Both the position numbers and the translations under genes were made by a program. The notes under the pieces are model-generated. The model saw only the letters and a program-made list of their open reading frames with translations, ran no database searches and was not told where the DNA came from. 19,582 nt of DNA from JAAFHN01 sp031421855. GTDB taxonomy: Bacteria > Pseudomonadota > Gammaproteobacteria > Burkholderiales > Burkholderiaceae_C. Positions 7,658-13,954 of the stretch are shown here, piece by piece (the first letter of the stretch is position 1; the number at the start of each line of letters is the position of its first letter). Location of the stretch: assembly GCA_031421855.1 (NCBI GenBank), contig JANOPN010000196.1, forward strand, positions 1-19,582. Direction: 5' to 3'.

Positions 7658-8257
7658 TCAGTCGGCTTTTTTGAGCTGAGCCAAGGCTGCAAATGGGTTT
7701 CGCTTGGGCTCTTGCGCGACTGGGGCGGCCTCAACCACTTTCTTGAGGGCTGTGGTGGTGCTAGGGCAAACCTCGTGTTTGGATGACATCGGTAGCGTCA
7801 TCAGCAACTCATCTTCGATCACCTCCATGAAATCAAAGCGTTTGCTGCTCACCAACACATCGAATTCGTCATTCGTCGCATCCATTTCGGCCGCGATGCT
7901 CTCGCTTGCCACGAACCGGTAGCGCCTGGCCAGGGTGAGGGATTCGTCGACCGGGCCGAGGCAGCGCTGGCAAGTCATCGACACAACGGTTGACGCGGTT
8001 AAATCAACCCAGATTTCTTTGACGCCAGCAGCACCCGCAACTTGAGCGGTACGCCCCGCGATTGACCACGAAATGACCGGCTCAACCTCACTTGGCGACG
8101 CGTTTTTGAGATCGGGTCCGAGCGTTTCTTGGTAGAGCCGCGCCAAATTGGCAAGCGGCTCTTCGCCGCTGATGGACTGCTGCCCCTGAGCAAACCGGGC
8201 AATGTCCAAGTTTCTGGGGTTGGTGTTTGGCAATGGGGGTGTGATTGCGGCGATCAT
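7658..8257 (-). CDS. yceD: YceD/DUF177 family, large-subunit rRNA accumulation protein
   Basis: 199 residues. The DUF177 core is visible as CQRC (96-99), followed by LTLARRYRFVAS and the acidic FDFMEVIEDELLMTLP (141-156), then a cysteine in HEVCP (161-165). The C-terminus KRNPFAALAQLKK is the usual ending of the family. In E. coli and plants the family is needed for 23S rRNA accumulation. It is normally directly upstream of rpmF (ribosomal protein L32), but here the downstream neighbour is the convergent HTH gene, 10 bases away, and no rpmF is present in the window. It is divergent from maf with 61 bases between the starts. Confidence 0.9.
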   Translation of the reverse strand: MIAAITPPLPNTNPRNLDIARFAQGQQSISGEEPLANLARLYQETLGPDLKNASPSEVEPVISWSIAGRTAQVAGAAGVKEIWVDLTASTVVSMTCQRCLGPVDESLTLARRYRFVASESIAAEMDATNDEFDVLVSSKRFDFMEVIEDELLMTLPMSSKHEVCPSTTTALKKVVEAAPVAQEPKRNPFAALAQLKKAD

Positions 8258-8318
8258 GACAACAGTTTAGCGAAGCGCGGGCAAATTTTGCTCATCCGGG
8301 CTGGGCGACAATGCTTGG

Positions 8319-8924
8319 ATGAACATTTTTGCGACACATGCGCACCCTCGAGCCCTGATTTTGGGCTCAACTTCGCGCTATCGACGCGCCTTGCTGGAGC
8401 GCTTTCGACTCCCGTTTGAGGTCGTGAGCCCAGAAGTTGACGAAACGCCGCAGATTGGCGAGTTGCCACTGGCTTTGAGCTTGCGTTTGGCGCGGGCAAA
8501 GGCGCTTGCCGTGGCGGCCAAACACCCCCAAGCGATCGTCATCGGCAGCGACCAAGTGGTCGACCTAGATGGCCAGTGCTTGGGCAAACCTGGCGACCAT
8601 GAGCGCGCGACCGCCATGCTGAGATCCATGAGTGGTCGAACGGTAGTTTTTCAAACAGCCCTTTGCGTGGTGTGCTTGGAAAGCGCGTTTGAAGCCATGG
8701 ATGTCGCGGCGGTATCGGTCGTGTTTCGCGATTTGACTGACGCCGAGATTGAGCGCTACCTGCGCGCAGAGCAGCCCTACGACTGCGCAGGCAGTGCCAA
8801 GTCTGAGGGCTTGGGCATCACCTTGCTCGAGCGCATCGACAGCGACGACCCAACCGCGCTAGAGGGCTTGCCATTGATGCGAACGGCAAAGATGCTTCGC
8901 CAGGCTGGCTTGGTTTTGCCGTAG
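8319..8924 (+). CDS. maf: Maf-family nucleoside triphosphate pyrophosphatase, YceF type
   Basis: 201 residues. Maf proteins hydrolyse non-canonical nucleoside triphosphates to monophosphates in the cytoplasm. The family signature ILGSTSRYRRALL is at 14-26, the catalytic aspartate is D78 in IGSDQVV, and CAGSAKSEGLGI is at 156-167. SDQ rather than SDT, together with AGSxKxEGLG, points to the YceF branch, whose studied members prefer 7-methyl-GTP. The ATG at 8319 fits the family. An ATG eight bases upstream opens only a three-codon frame. It is followed 12 bases later by the RsmI-like gene in the same orientation, and the two are probably co-transcribed. Confidence 0.9.
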   Translation: MNIFATHAHPRALILGSTSRYRRALLERFRLPFEVVSPEVDETPQIGELPLALSLRLARAKALAVAAKHPQAIVIGSDQVVDLDGQCLGKPGDHERATAMLRSMSGRTVVFQTALCVVCLESAFEAMDVAAVSVVFRDLTDAEIERYLRAEQPYDCAGSAKSEGLGITLLERIDSDDPTALEGLPLMRTAKMLRQAGLVLP

Positions 8925-8936
8925 AGAATAATTAAA

Positions 8937-9794
8937 ATGATAGCAACAAACCCAATAGATTCGGCGACCAATAGCCAAAATGATCCAAAATCTGATGTCA
9001 ACGACTCGTTTTTAGCCGCTTTGCGGCCCGCGCTGTGTTTGGTGCCCACGCCACTTGACTTTGGCATTGATCCACTGTGGCCGATTGAGCAAACCCTGCC
9101 GATGAGCACGCTGCGTGAAGCGGCAGCGATTGAGCATTGGGTTTGCGAAAACGCCAAGAGCCTGCGCGCGTTTTTGAAGCGGGTCGACGCTGTTGTCAGC
9201 TTGGTCAAGCCGCTGCAAAGCCTGAACATCCAAGAGTTGCCCCGCGCCGTGCATAAAAAGGGCGACCACGCCGGAGCAGGGCTTGGGCTGTCGTCGGGTG
9301 AGGCGGCTGCGTTTTTGCGCCCCGTCGCGCAGGGTCAATCAGTGGGTTTGGCCAGCGAGGCGGGTATGCCCTGCGTGGCCGATCCGGGAAGCTCGCTCGT
9401 GCGCGCGGCGCACGACGCAGGCGTGCTGGTGCGTTGCTTGGCTGGCCCCAGCAGCGTGCTCACGGCATTGGCCAGCAGCGGGCTGAACGGGCAAAACTTC
9501 GCGTTCGTGGGCTATTTGCCTCAAGATGGCGCACAGCGCGACAAACGCATCAACCAGCTGGAGCAATTTGCCCTGCGCGAGGCCCAAACCCAGCTTTTGA
9601 TCGAAACCCCGTATCGCAACCAAGCGGTATGGGATGCCCTCTTGCGTTGCCTCAAGCCCAATACCCGACTGGTCGCCGCGCAAGGATTGGCCACGCCCCA
9701 CGAGTGGGTAGCCAGTCGCAGCGTGCAAGGCTGGCGAGCGGGCGGGGGCATGAAGCTCGCCGCACTGCCGACCGTGTTTGGCTTCGGCCTGTAG
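8937..9794 (+). CDS. SAM-dependent methyltransferase, RsmI/tetrapyrrole-methylase family
   Basis: 285 residues. The fold is that of RsmI (16S rRNA C1402 2'-O-methyltransferase) and cobalamin methylases: CLVPTPLDFG at 34-43, AGMPCVADPGSSLV at about 142-155, LAGPSSVLTALASSG, FVGYLP and ETPYRN. It is shorter and more divergent than RsmI itself and resembles the second RsmI-like paralogue often found beside maf in Burkholderiales. The target is unknown. The domain begins near residue 29. The preceding residues are an extension in which residues 2-12 (IATNPIDSATN) are encoded by the interspersed repeat. No other ATG lies before the domain. A weak GAGAA lies 9 bases upstream of the ATG. It ends 19 bases from the convergent acyl-CoA ligase gene. 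Confidence 0.82.
   Translation: MIATNPIDSATNSQNDPKSDVNDSFLAALRPALCLVPTPLDFGIDPLWPIEQTLPMSTLREAAAIEHWVCENAKSLRAFLKRVDAVVSLVKPLQSLNIQELPRAVHKKGDHAGAGLGLSSGEAAAFLRPVAQGQSVGLASEAGMPCVADPGSSLVRAAHDAGVLVRCLAGPSSVLTALASSGLNGQNFAFVGYLPQDGAQRDKRINQLEQFALREAQTQLLIETPYRNQAVWDALLRCLKPNTRLVAAQGLATPHEWVASRSVQGWRAGGGMKLAALPTVFGFGL
8940..8971 (+). repeat. Interspersed repeat, copy B, at the 5' end of the RsmI-like gene
   Basis: Begins directly after the start codon with ATAGCAACAAACCC and ends GGCGACCAA. It matches copy C at 29 of 32 positions by eye. The ATG and its AAAATG context stand in the same place as in copy C, which suggests that the element itself can carry the start codon. It is translated in the frame ATA-GCA-ACA. 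Confidence 0.85.
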
Positions 9795-9813
9795 CGGTCA
9801 AGCACTCAAATCG

Positions 9814-11019
9814 TCAAACGGCCCAGTCACTGAGTTTGCCCATGGCGTTGCGCGGCAGCTCAGTGCCGTAAGTGAATGAAGCAGGGGCGGCGTGGTGCGG
9901 CAATTGCTCGCAAACCGCCGCTTCAAATGCTGCTCTATTCAAGTTGGCCTGGGCGACCACGAAAGCTTTGAGCCGGGGTGGTGTGAGTGAGGGGTCCAGC
10001 CGTACGGTCGCGTCAAGCACGCCAGGATGCTGCATGAATTGTTCTCGCACCCATTGCGGCTGGATGTTGTGTCCGCCGACTTGGGTGGCGGCGTCGGTGC
10101 GACCCACCAGGTTGAATCGCTGCTTGCTGACCCAACTGAGCTCGTCTTGGATGTCCATCGGGAACGTGACGTCGGCTGACATGCGCTGAACAATGCCGTC
10201 GCCGCCGGGTACGCGCTCGCGATTTCCAAAAAGCTCGTAGGGCTCGGTCGGGCTGGTTCGCCAGGCCAAACCACCGGTTTCGGTTGAACCATATATCTGG
10301 GCAAGGGTTAAGCCGTTTTGCTCAAGACGCAGGTGGGTGCTCGCCGGCATCGGTGCCGTGGACGTGATGCCAATAGCGCTTGGTGTCCACTTGCTGATTG
10401 ACCCAGCCAGCCACTGCCACTGGTCTGGCACGGCGACCACGATATCGCCAGGCTCGAGGTCAGGCATTTCGCCAAGTTCGGCGTCGACGGCGTCGATACC
10501 CAGCATGCCGGGCAGACAAACACCCCAAATGAAGCCGTAAATGTGGTGTACCGGGCACAGCACGATGACGCGATTGGGCTGGGTGCCCCGTCGCATCATG
10601 TGGTTTCGCATATGGTCAGCCCAAGCTTGGGCTTCGAGCTCAATGAGGGACTCGCGGTGGCGAACGATTTTGCGTGCCCCAGTCGTGCCCGATGTGGCAA
10701 AACTGTGGTCGCGCGCGCCGGACTCTCGTGCCCGCAGCATGACCGTTGCCCACTCGGCGACAGACTTTTTGGCCAAGAACAAGTCAGAAAAGCCCGCTTC
10801 GTGTGCGTTGCACCAAGTTGCGGCGGCAGTTGCCAGCGTTACCTGGATGAGCGAATCGGCGCTGATGTGGTTCGCGGCTTCAACTGCTTTGCCCCAGCTC
10901 AACTCGGCGCAGCTGAGCCGGGCTGGCAAGTGCTGACGCACTGACGCAAACGACGCGAGCTCAGACCAAGCCAAGTCGCGACAGACGCGACGCGCGTCAG
11001 AACTTGAGAATGTCCTCAT
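9814..11019 (-). CDS. AMP-forming acyl-CoA ligase, possible p-coumarate:CoA ligase for PYP
   Basis: 401 residues of the ANL (adenylate-forming) superfamily. Visible core motifs are the phosphate loop TSGTTGARK at 109-117, YGSTETGG at 243-250, GRTDAATQVGGHNI at 306-319 and the catalytic C-terminal lysine K395 in RNAMGK. The chemistry (ATP-dependent adenylation and thioester formation) should therefore be intact. It is about 100 residues shorter than canonical 4-coumarate:CoA ligases, most of the loss being N-terminal. Its ATG overlaps the end of the second PYP-like gene by 23 bases, indicating translational coupling. In known photoactive yellow protein loci a p-coumaroyl-CoA ligase supplies the activated chromophore, which makes that role attractive here. 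The substrate is inferred only from context, and a fatty or other aryl acid is possible. Confidence 0.8.
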   Translation of the reverse strand: MRTFSSSDARRVCRDLAWSELASFASVRQHLPARLSCAELSWGKAVEAANHISADSLIQVTLATAAATWCNAHEAGFSDLFLAKKSVAEWATVMLRARESGARDHSFATSGTTGARKIVRHRESLIELEAQAWADHMRNHMMRRGTQPNRVIVLCPVHHIYGFIWGVCLPGMLGIDAVDAELGEMPDLEPGDIVVAVPDQWQWLAGSISKWTPSAIGITSTAPMPASTHLRLEQNGLTLAQIYGSTETGGLAWRTSPTEPYELFGNRERVPGGDGIVQRMSADVTFPMDIQDELSWVSKQRFNLVGRTDAATQVGGHNIQPQWVREQFMQHPGVLDATVRLDPSLTPPRLKAFVVAQANLNRAAFEAAVCEQLPHHAAPASFTYGTELPRNAMGKLSDWAV

Positions 11020-11755
11020 GCTTACCGGTAGTGGCTCGGGTTGGCGTGGCTGCTGGGGGCGGCGGTGGCGGGTGCGAAGGTGTCTGGGCAGGGGGTTGCA
11101 GTTGTTGTACGGCGGCCTGCGCGATTTGCTGTGCCGTACCGGTCGCGCCAGAGCTGTTGATGATGCTCATGACCGCTTCAACGATGTCGCGAACGCTGGG
11201 TTGGGCTGCTGCAGCGAGGCCGACGCTTGGCGCAGGCGTTTGCCCAAAAACTGCTGGCATTGCAACGGCTGGCGGCGCAAGCGCATCCATGCCTGCTGGG
11301 CGAGTTCCTTCAAAATCAGCCGAATCGCGCGGAGGCCATTCGGGGGTGGCATCTTTAATCAGGGGTTTGTCGACCCGCTTGACAAGCAACATCACGGTTT
11401 TGCGACCCAGGTGATCGGGGATCATCACCATGTGGACTTTGACTCGCACGCCGACGTCTCGGTGGTCGAACACGTAGTCAAACACCGCGTTCAAGAAGCC
11501 TTTTTTGACGCCTTCGAGGAATCGGCCGTAAAACACTTGGGTTTTCGTGCAGACGGCCACTTCGTCAAAAAAGTTCTTGCCCAAAGCCCAATTGGGGTCA
11601 ACGCCGGTCATGGTGCCTTCGGCCATGTTGTACTCCAGCACATTGCCTTGCAAATCGAGTTTGACCAATCCAAAAGGGAGGCCGTTTTTGATCTCGCCCG
11701 GGATTCGGGGCAGAAGTTCGGCTAGGTTCACGCCTTGAAATTGAATGGCTTCCAT
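10997..11755 (-). CDS. Photoactive-yellow-protein-like PAS protein with C-terminal extension (PYP2)
   Basis: 252 residues. Residues 1-128 align without gaps through the chromophore region to Halorhodospira PYP as I remember it: Y42, E46, T50 and the chromophore-anchoring cysteine C69 (in EVAVCTKT) fall at the same numbers, as does Y94. R52 is V52, Y98 is H98 and M100 is D100. LGKNFFDEVA and VKVHM are typical. After LLVKRV comes a 124-residue extension rich in proline and alanine with one probable helical segment (SVRDIVEAVMSIINSS, about residue 190 on) and a run of six prolines near the end. The extension could bind a partner. It lies 76 bases after PYP1 and overlaps the acyl-CoA ligase. Light sensing is inferred from the residues. 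A non-photoactive PAS role remains possible. Confidence 0.82.
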   Translation of the reverse strand: MEAIQFQGVNLAELLPRIPGEIKNGLPFGLVKLDLQGNVLEYNMAEGTMTGVDPNWALGKNFFDEVAVCTKTQVFYGRFLEGVKKGFLNAVFDYVFDHRDVGVRVKVHMVMIPDHLGRKTVMLLVKRVDKPLIKDATPEWPPRDSADFEGTRPAGMDALAPPAVAMPAVFGQTPAPSVGLAAAAQPSVRDIVEAVMSIINSSGATGTAQQIAQAAVQQLQPPAQTPSHPPPPPPAATPTRATTGKHEDILKF

Positions 11756-11831
11756 GGTGGTGTGCTCGGTTTATTTGATTTTTTCGCGGAATGGCGAGGT
11801 GTGCGAGACGTGCGGGACGCGCGTGGTGGCT

Positions 11832-12266
11832 TTATTGGTTTGGCACGGGCGGCATGACGCGTCGCACCAAAATCCACGAATGCGGCGACTCCATGCGGAT
11901 TTTGGGTTTGGTGATGCGCACCATCATGGGTGTCTCGGGCATCTCGTGAAAAAACACGAATGGGAAGATCTGGTCAAAACTCATGGCCTTGAGAGAAGCT
12001 TTGAATCGACCCTGAAACTGCTCACTCATGCCGCATACCGCGAGTTCTAGGAAGAATCCTGCGCCCATGACCTGCTGCGGGTCGCGGTTGGTCAGTTCGC
12101 CCTCGGTGCGGTTGTAACGCACGATTCGGGCCTTGTCGTTGAGGAGCACGGCGCCGATGGGCAAATCGTTAAACTCGGCGGGCTTTAAGGTGTCAAGGGT
12201 GTCCATGACATCTCGGCCGCCGACGTGGAAAAATTCTTGGTATTTGGTGAGCAGTTCTGATGCCAT
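11832..12266 (-). CDS. Photoactive-yellow-protein-like PAS protein (PYP1)
   Basis: 144 residues, close to the 125 of classical PYP plus a short N-terminal addition. PYP in purple bacteria is a cytoplasmic blue-light sensor with p-coumaric acid bound to a cysteine. All main pocket positions align with an offset of nine: Y51 (Y42), E55 (E46), T59 (T50), R61 (R52), C78 (C69) and M109 (M100). Only Y98 is replaced, by H107, and Y94 by F103. The segment LPIGAVLLNDKARIVRYN and TNRDPQQVMGAGFF follow PYP closely, and the protein ends with WILVRRV. It is the first gene of PYP1-PYP2-ligase and follows sppA after 223 bases, so it probably has its own promoter. No strong ribosome binding site is visible. 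Confidence 0.85.
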   Translation of the reverse strand: MASELLTKYQEFFHVGGRDVMDTLDTLKPAEFNDLPIGAVLLNDKARIVRYNRTEGELTNRDPQQVMGAGFFLELAVCGMSEQFQGRFKASLKAMSFDQIFPFVFFHEMPETPMMVRITKPKIRMESPHSWILVRRVMPPVPNQ

Positions 12267-12489
12267 GGTGCGAGGGTGTGTCCGGGTTCTGACTCCGGGC
12301 TCTGACTTGGGTGACCGATTGCACCCATGTTTTTCACATTTGTCTATGACAAGACAAGGTTAGTGTAGCGGACTGTATTCATTTGGCGACGCACAACGGG
12401 CACTTTCAACGCGATCGAACATTTTCTGTGCCAACGCGCCACAACCGTGTGTGGTGCGTCACGCTGCAATCTGCCAAATGCGAGCAGTT
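12267..12489 (-). promoter_or_regulatory. Leader region of the PYP operon (223 bp, no gene)
   Basis: This is the longest gene-free stretch. It contains a perfect inverted repeat TTGTC-TAT-GACAA at 12340-12352 with a further GACAA beside it, and a tandem 13-bp direct repeat at 12281-12306 (TCCGGGTTCTGAC and TCCGGGCTCTGAC). A TACACT on the minus strand at 12362-12367 could be a -10 box, but no good -35 box is placed for it. I see no convincing sppA terminator. Confidence 0.4.
12340..12352. promoter_or_regulatory. Perfect inverted repeat upstream of PYP1, possible operator
   Basis: TTGTC-TAT-GACAA, two 5-base arms around 3 bases, 74 bases upstream of the PYP1 start codon. A third half site GACAA follows at 12353-12357 after overlap. 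Its position in the leader suits a regulator binding site. No cognate regulator is identified. Confidence 0.35.
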
Positions 12490-13500
12490 TCACCGCAATT
12501 CGGTGTTGGCTCGGCCCATTGCTTTGACGGCACCTTCGCCAATCGAGGCGCCAAATCGCTTAACCAATCGCTCGGCGACGTTGTCGCGGCGGGTGTAGTC
12601 GACCAATTCTTCGGACTTGATGACGTCGCGCGCAACCGACGCCGTGCTGCCCAAGCCATCGGCCAAGCCCAGCGCCACCGCTTGCTGACCCACCCAAAAC
12701 AAGCCGCTGAAGGTCTCGGGGGTTTCTTTGAGTCGTTTGCCTCGGCCCTCGCGAACCACGCCGATGAATTGCTGGTGAATTTGGTCGAGCATGGCCAAGG
12801 TCATCGTGCGTTGTTTGTCGGTTTGTGGGCTGAACGGGTCTAAAAACCCTTTGTTTTCACCGGCTGTTAAGAGTCGGCGTTCGACGCCAATTTTCTCCAT
12901 CAACCCGGTGAACCCAAAGCCGTCCATGAGCACGCCAATCGAGCCCACGATGCTGGCCTTGTTGACGTAGATGGTGTCGGCCGCCACGGCGATGTAGTAG
13001 GCAGCCGATGCGGCAGACTCTTCGACAACAGCAACGACGGGCTTTTTGTGAATGGCTTTCAGGCGCTTGATCTCGTCGCTGATCATGCCGGCTTGAACGG
13101 GGCTGCCGCCGGGCGAATTGATCAACAAAATGACGCCTTTGGCGGCATCTTCTTCAAAGGCGGACTTCAACGCCGTGTTGATGGCTTCAGCGTTTGCATC
13201 GGCGCCCGAGGCGATTTCACCGCGTATCTCGACCACGGCGGTGTGCTCAATGGGCAGGTTGCCACTTTTCATGACAGGGTTGTGAAAAAAGACCAACCAC
13301 ATCAACGTGACGATCACGCCGACCCAAATGAAGCGCAGCAGCAGTTTCCAGCGGCGAGCGGCTTTTTGCTCGTTTAACGAGGCAAAAGCGAGTTTTTCTA
13401 AGGTTGCACGCTCCCAACCGGCAGGTGCCTGCCAACTTGACGCGCTCGCGCTGGGTGGTGGCACAGGCGTTGGAGTCGGGGTGTCGTTGTCGTTGAACAT
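12490..13500 (-). CDS. sppA: Signal peptide peptidase SppA, S49 family
   Basis: 336 residues, the short single-domain form of SppA that degrades cleaved signal peptides in the inner membrane. There is a proline-rich cytoplasmic N-terminus (1-50), one membrane anchor (about 53-72, RFIWVGVIVTLMWLVFF) and a periplasmic protease domain. The likely catalytic serine is S165 in ESAASAAYYIA and the general-base lysine K217 in GENKGFLDPF. INSPGGSPVQAG (128-138 region) is the conserved SDH-like loop, and VGSIGV follows. It is the last gene of the HAD phosphatase-Rieske-sppA string, starting 82 bases after the Rieske gene. The C-terminus ends shortly after the domain, as is usual. Confidence 0.92.
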   Translation of the reverse strand: MFNDNDTPTPTPVPPPSASASSWQAPAGWERATLEKLAFASLNEQKAARRWKLLLRFIWVGVIVTLMWLVFFHNPVMKSGNLPIEHTAVVEIRGEIASGADANAEAINTALKSAFEEDAAKGVILLINSPGGSPVQAGMISDEIKRLKAIHKKPVVAVVEESAASAAYYIAVAADTIYVNKASIVGSIGVLMDGFGFTGLMEKIGVERRLLTAGENKGFLDPFSPQTDKQRTMTLAMLDQIHQQFIGVVREGRGKRLKETPETFSGLFWVGQQAVALGLADGLGSTASVARDVIKSEELVDYTRRDNVAERLVKRFGASIGEGAVKAMGRANTELR

Positions 13501-13582
13501 GAAATCAGAGAAGTGAGTCGACGGGGTATTGTTGACCCCATTCGGTGAAAAATCAGACCGGAAACTCGAAGGTTTTGAGGTT

Positions 13583-13954
13583 TCAGTCAGTGTGCCAGAA
13601 CACCTGCGAGTCTCGCTCGAAGCAGGCTATTTTGTGCAGGCCACCTTTGCATGGGCCGCCTGCGCAAGCGCCGTCGTCAGGTTTGTAGGCCGCACCGTGG
13701 GTGGCGCACAAGAGCCACTGGCCGGTGTCGTCGAAAATTTGGTTGGGCTGCCAATCAAGCTCCATCGCGACATGGGTGCAGCGGTTCAAGTAGGCGTGAA
13801 CCTGCCCCTCGAAGCGCACGGCAAACGCCCGGTTGGTCACACCACCAAACACCACGTCAAAAGGTGCTGCAACGCCTCCATTGATCAATTCTGACGATTT
13901 GCAGAGATAAATCTGCTCTTGGTCGCCGGATTCATTGGGTTTGTTGCTATCCAT
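13583..13954 (-). CDS. Rieske [2Fe-2S] ferredoxin-like protein
   Basis: 123 residues, a single Rieske domain. The cluster ligands are in C-T-H (within RCTHVAMELD) and C-A-T-H (within LLCATHGAAY), the standard CxH and CxxH pair. It is probably an electron-transfer protein, partner unknown. Genes of this kind commonly lie between a Gph-like phosphatase and sppA in Burkholderiales, as here. The ATG at 13952-13954 is chosen. The open frame reaches 30 codons further into the phosphatase gene but without family-like sequence. The start overlaps the phosphatase stop by 8 bases. Residues 2-12 (DSNKPNESGDQ) are encoded by a copy of the interspersed repeat, and the native domain begins at about EQIYLCKSSEL. 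Confidence 0.88.
   Translation of the reverse strand: MDSNKPNESGDQEQIYLCKSSELINGGVAAPFDVVFGGVTNRAFAVRFEGQVHAYLNRCTHVAMELDWQPNQIFDDTGQWLLCATHGAAYKPDDGACAGGPCKGGLHKIACFERDSQVFWHTD
13919..13950 (-). repeat. Interspersed repeat, copy C (taken as reference), at the phosphatase/Rieske junction
   Basis: On the minus strand it begins ATAGCAACAAACCC and ends GGCGACCAA. Its bases 2-4 are the TAG stop codon of the HAD phosphatase, and its start is one base after the Rieske ATG, so it forms codons 2-12 of the Rieske gene. It is read in a different frame (GAT-AGC-AAC) from the copy in the RsmI-like gene. Confidence 0.85.

Noticed and set aside
11018..11725. Plus-strand open frame of 235 codons opposite PYP2
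   Set aside because: It mirrors the PYP2 gene, whose protein aligns to PYP residue by residue; the antisense translation resembles nothing known.
12421..12460. Imperfect GC-rich hairpin downstream of sppA
   Set aside because: The stem has mismatches and no T-run follows on the minus strand, so it is not called as a terminator.
13523..13539. Hairpin GGGGT/ACCCC before sppA as a terminator
   Set aside because: The stem is only five base pairs with no T-run, and it lies inside an apparent operon leader.
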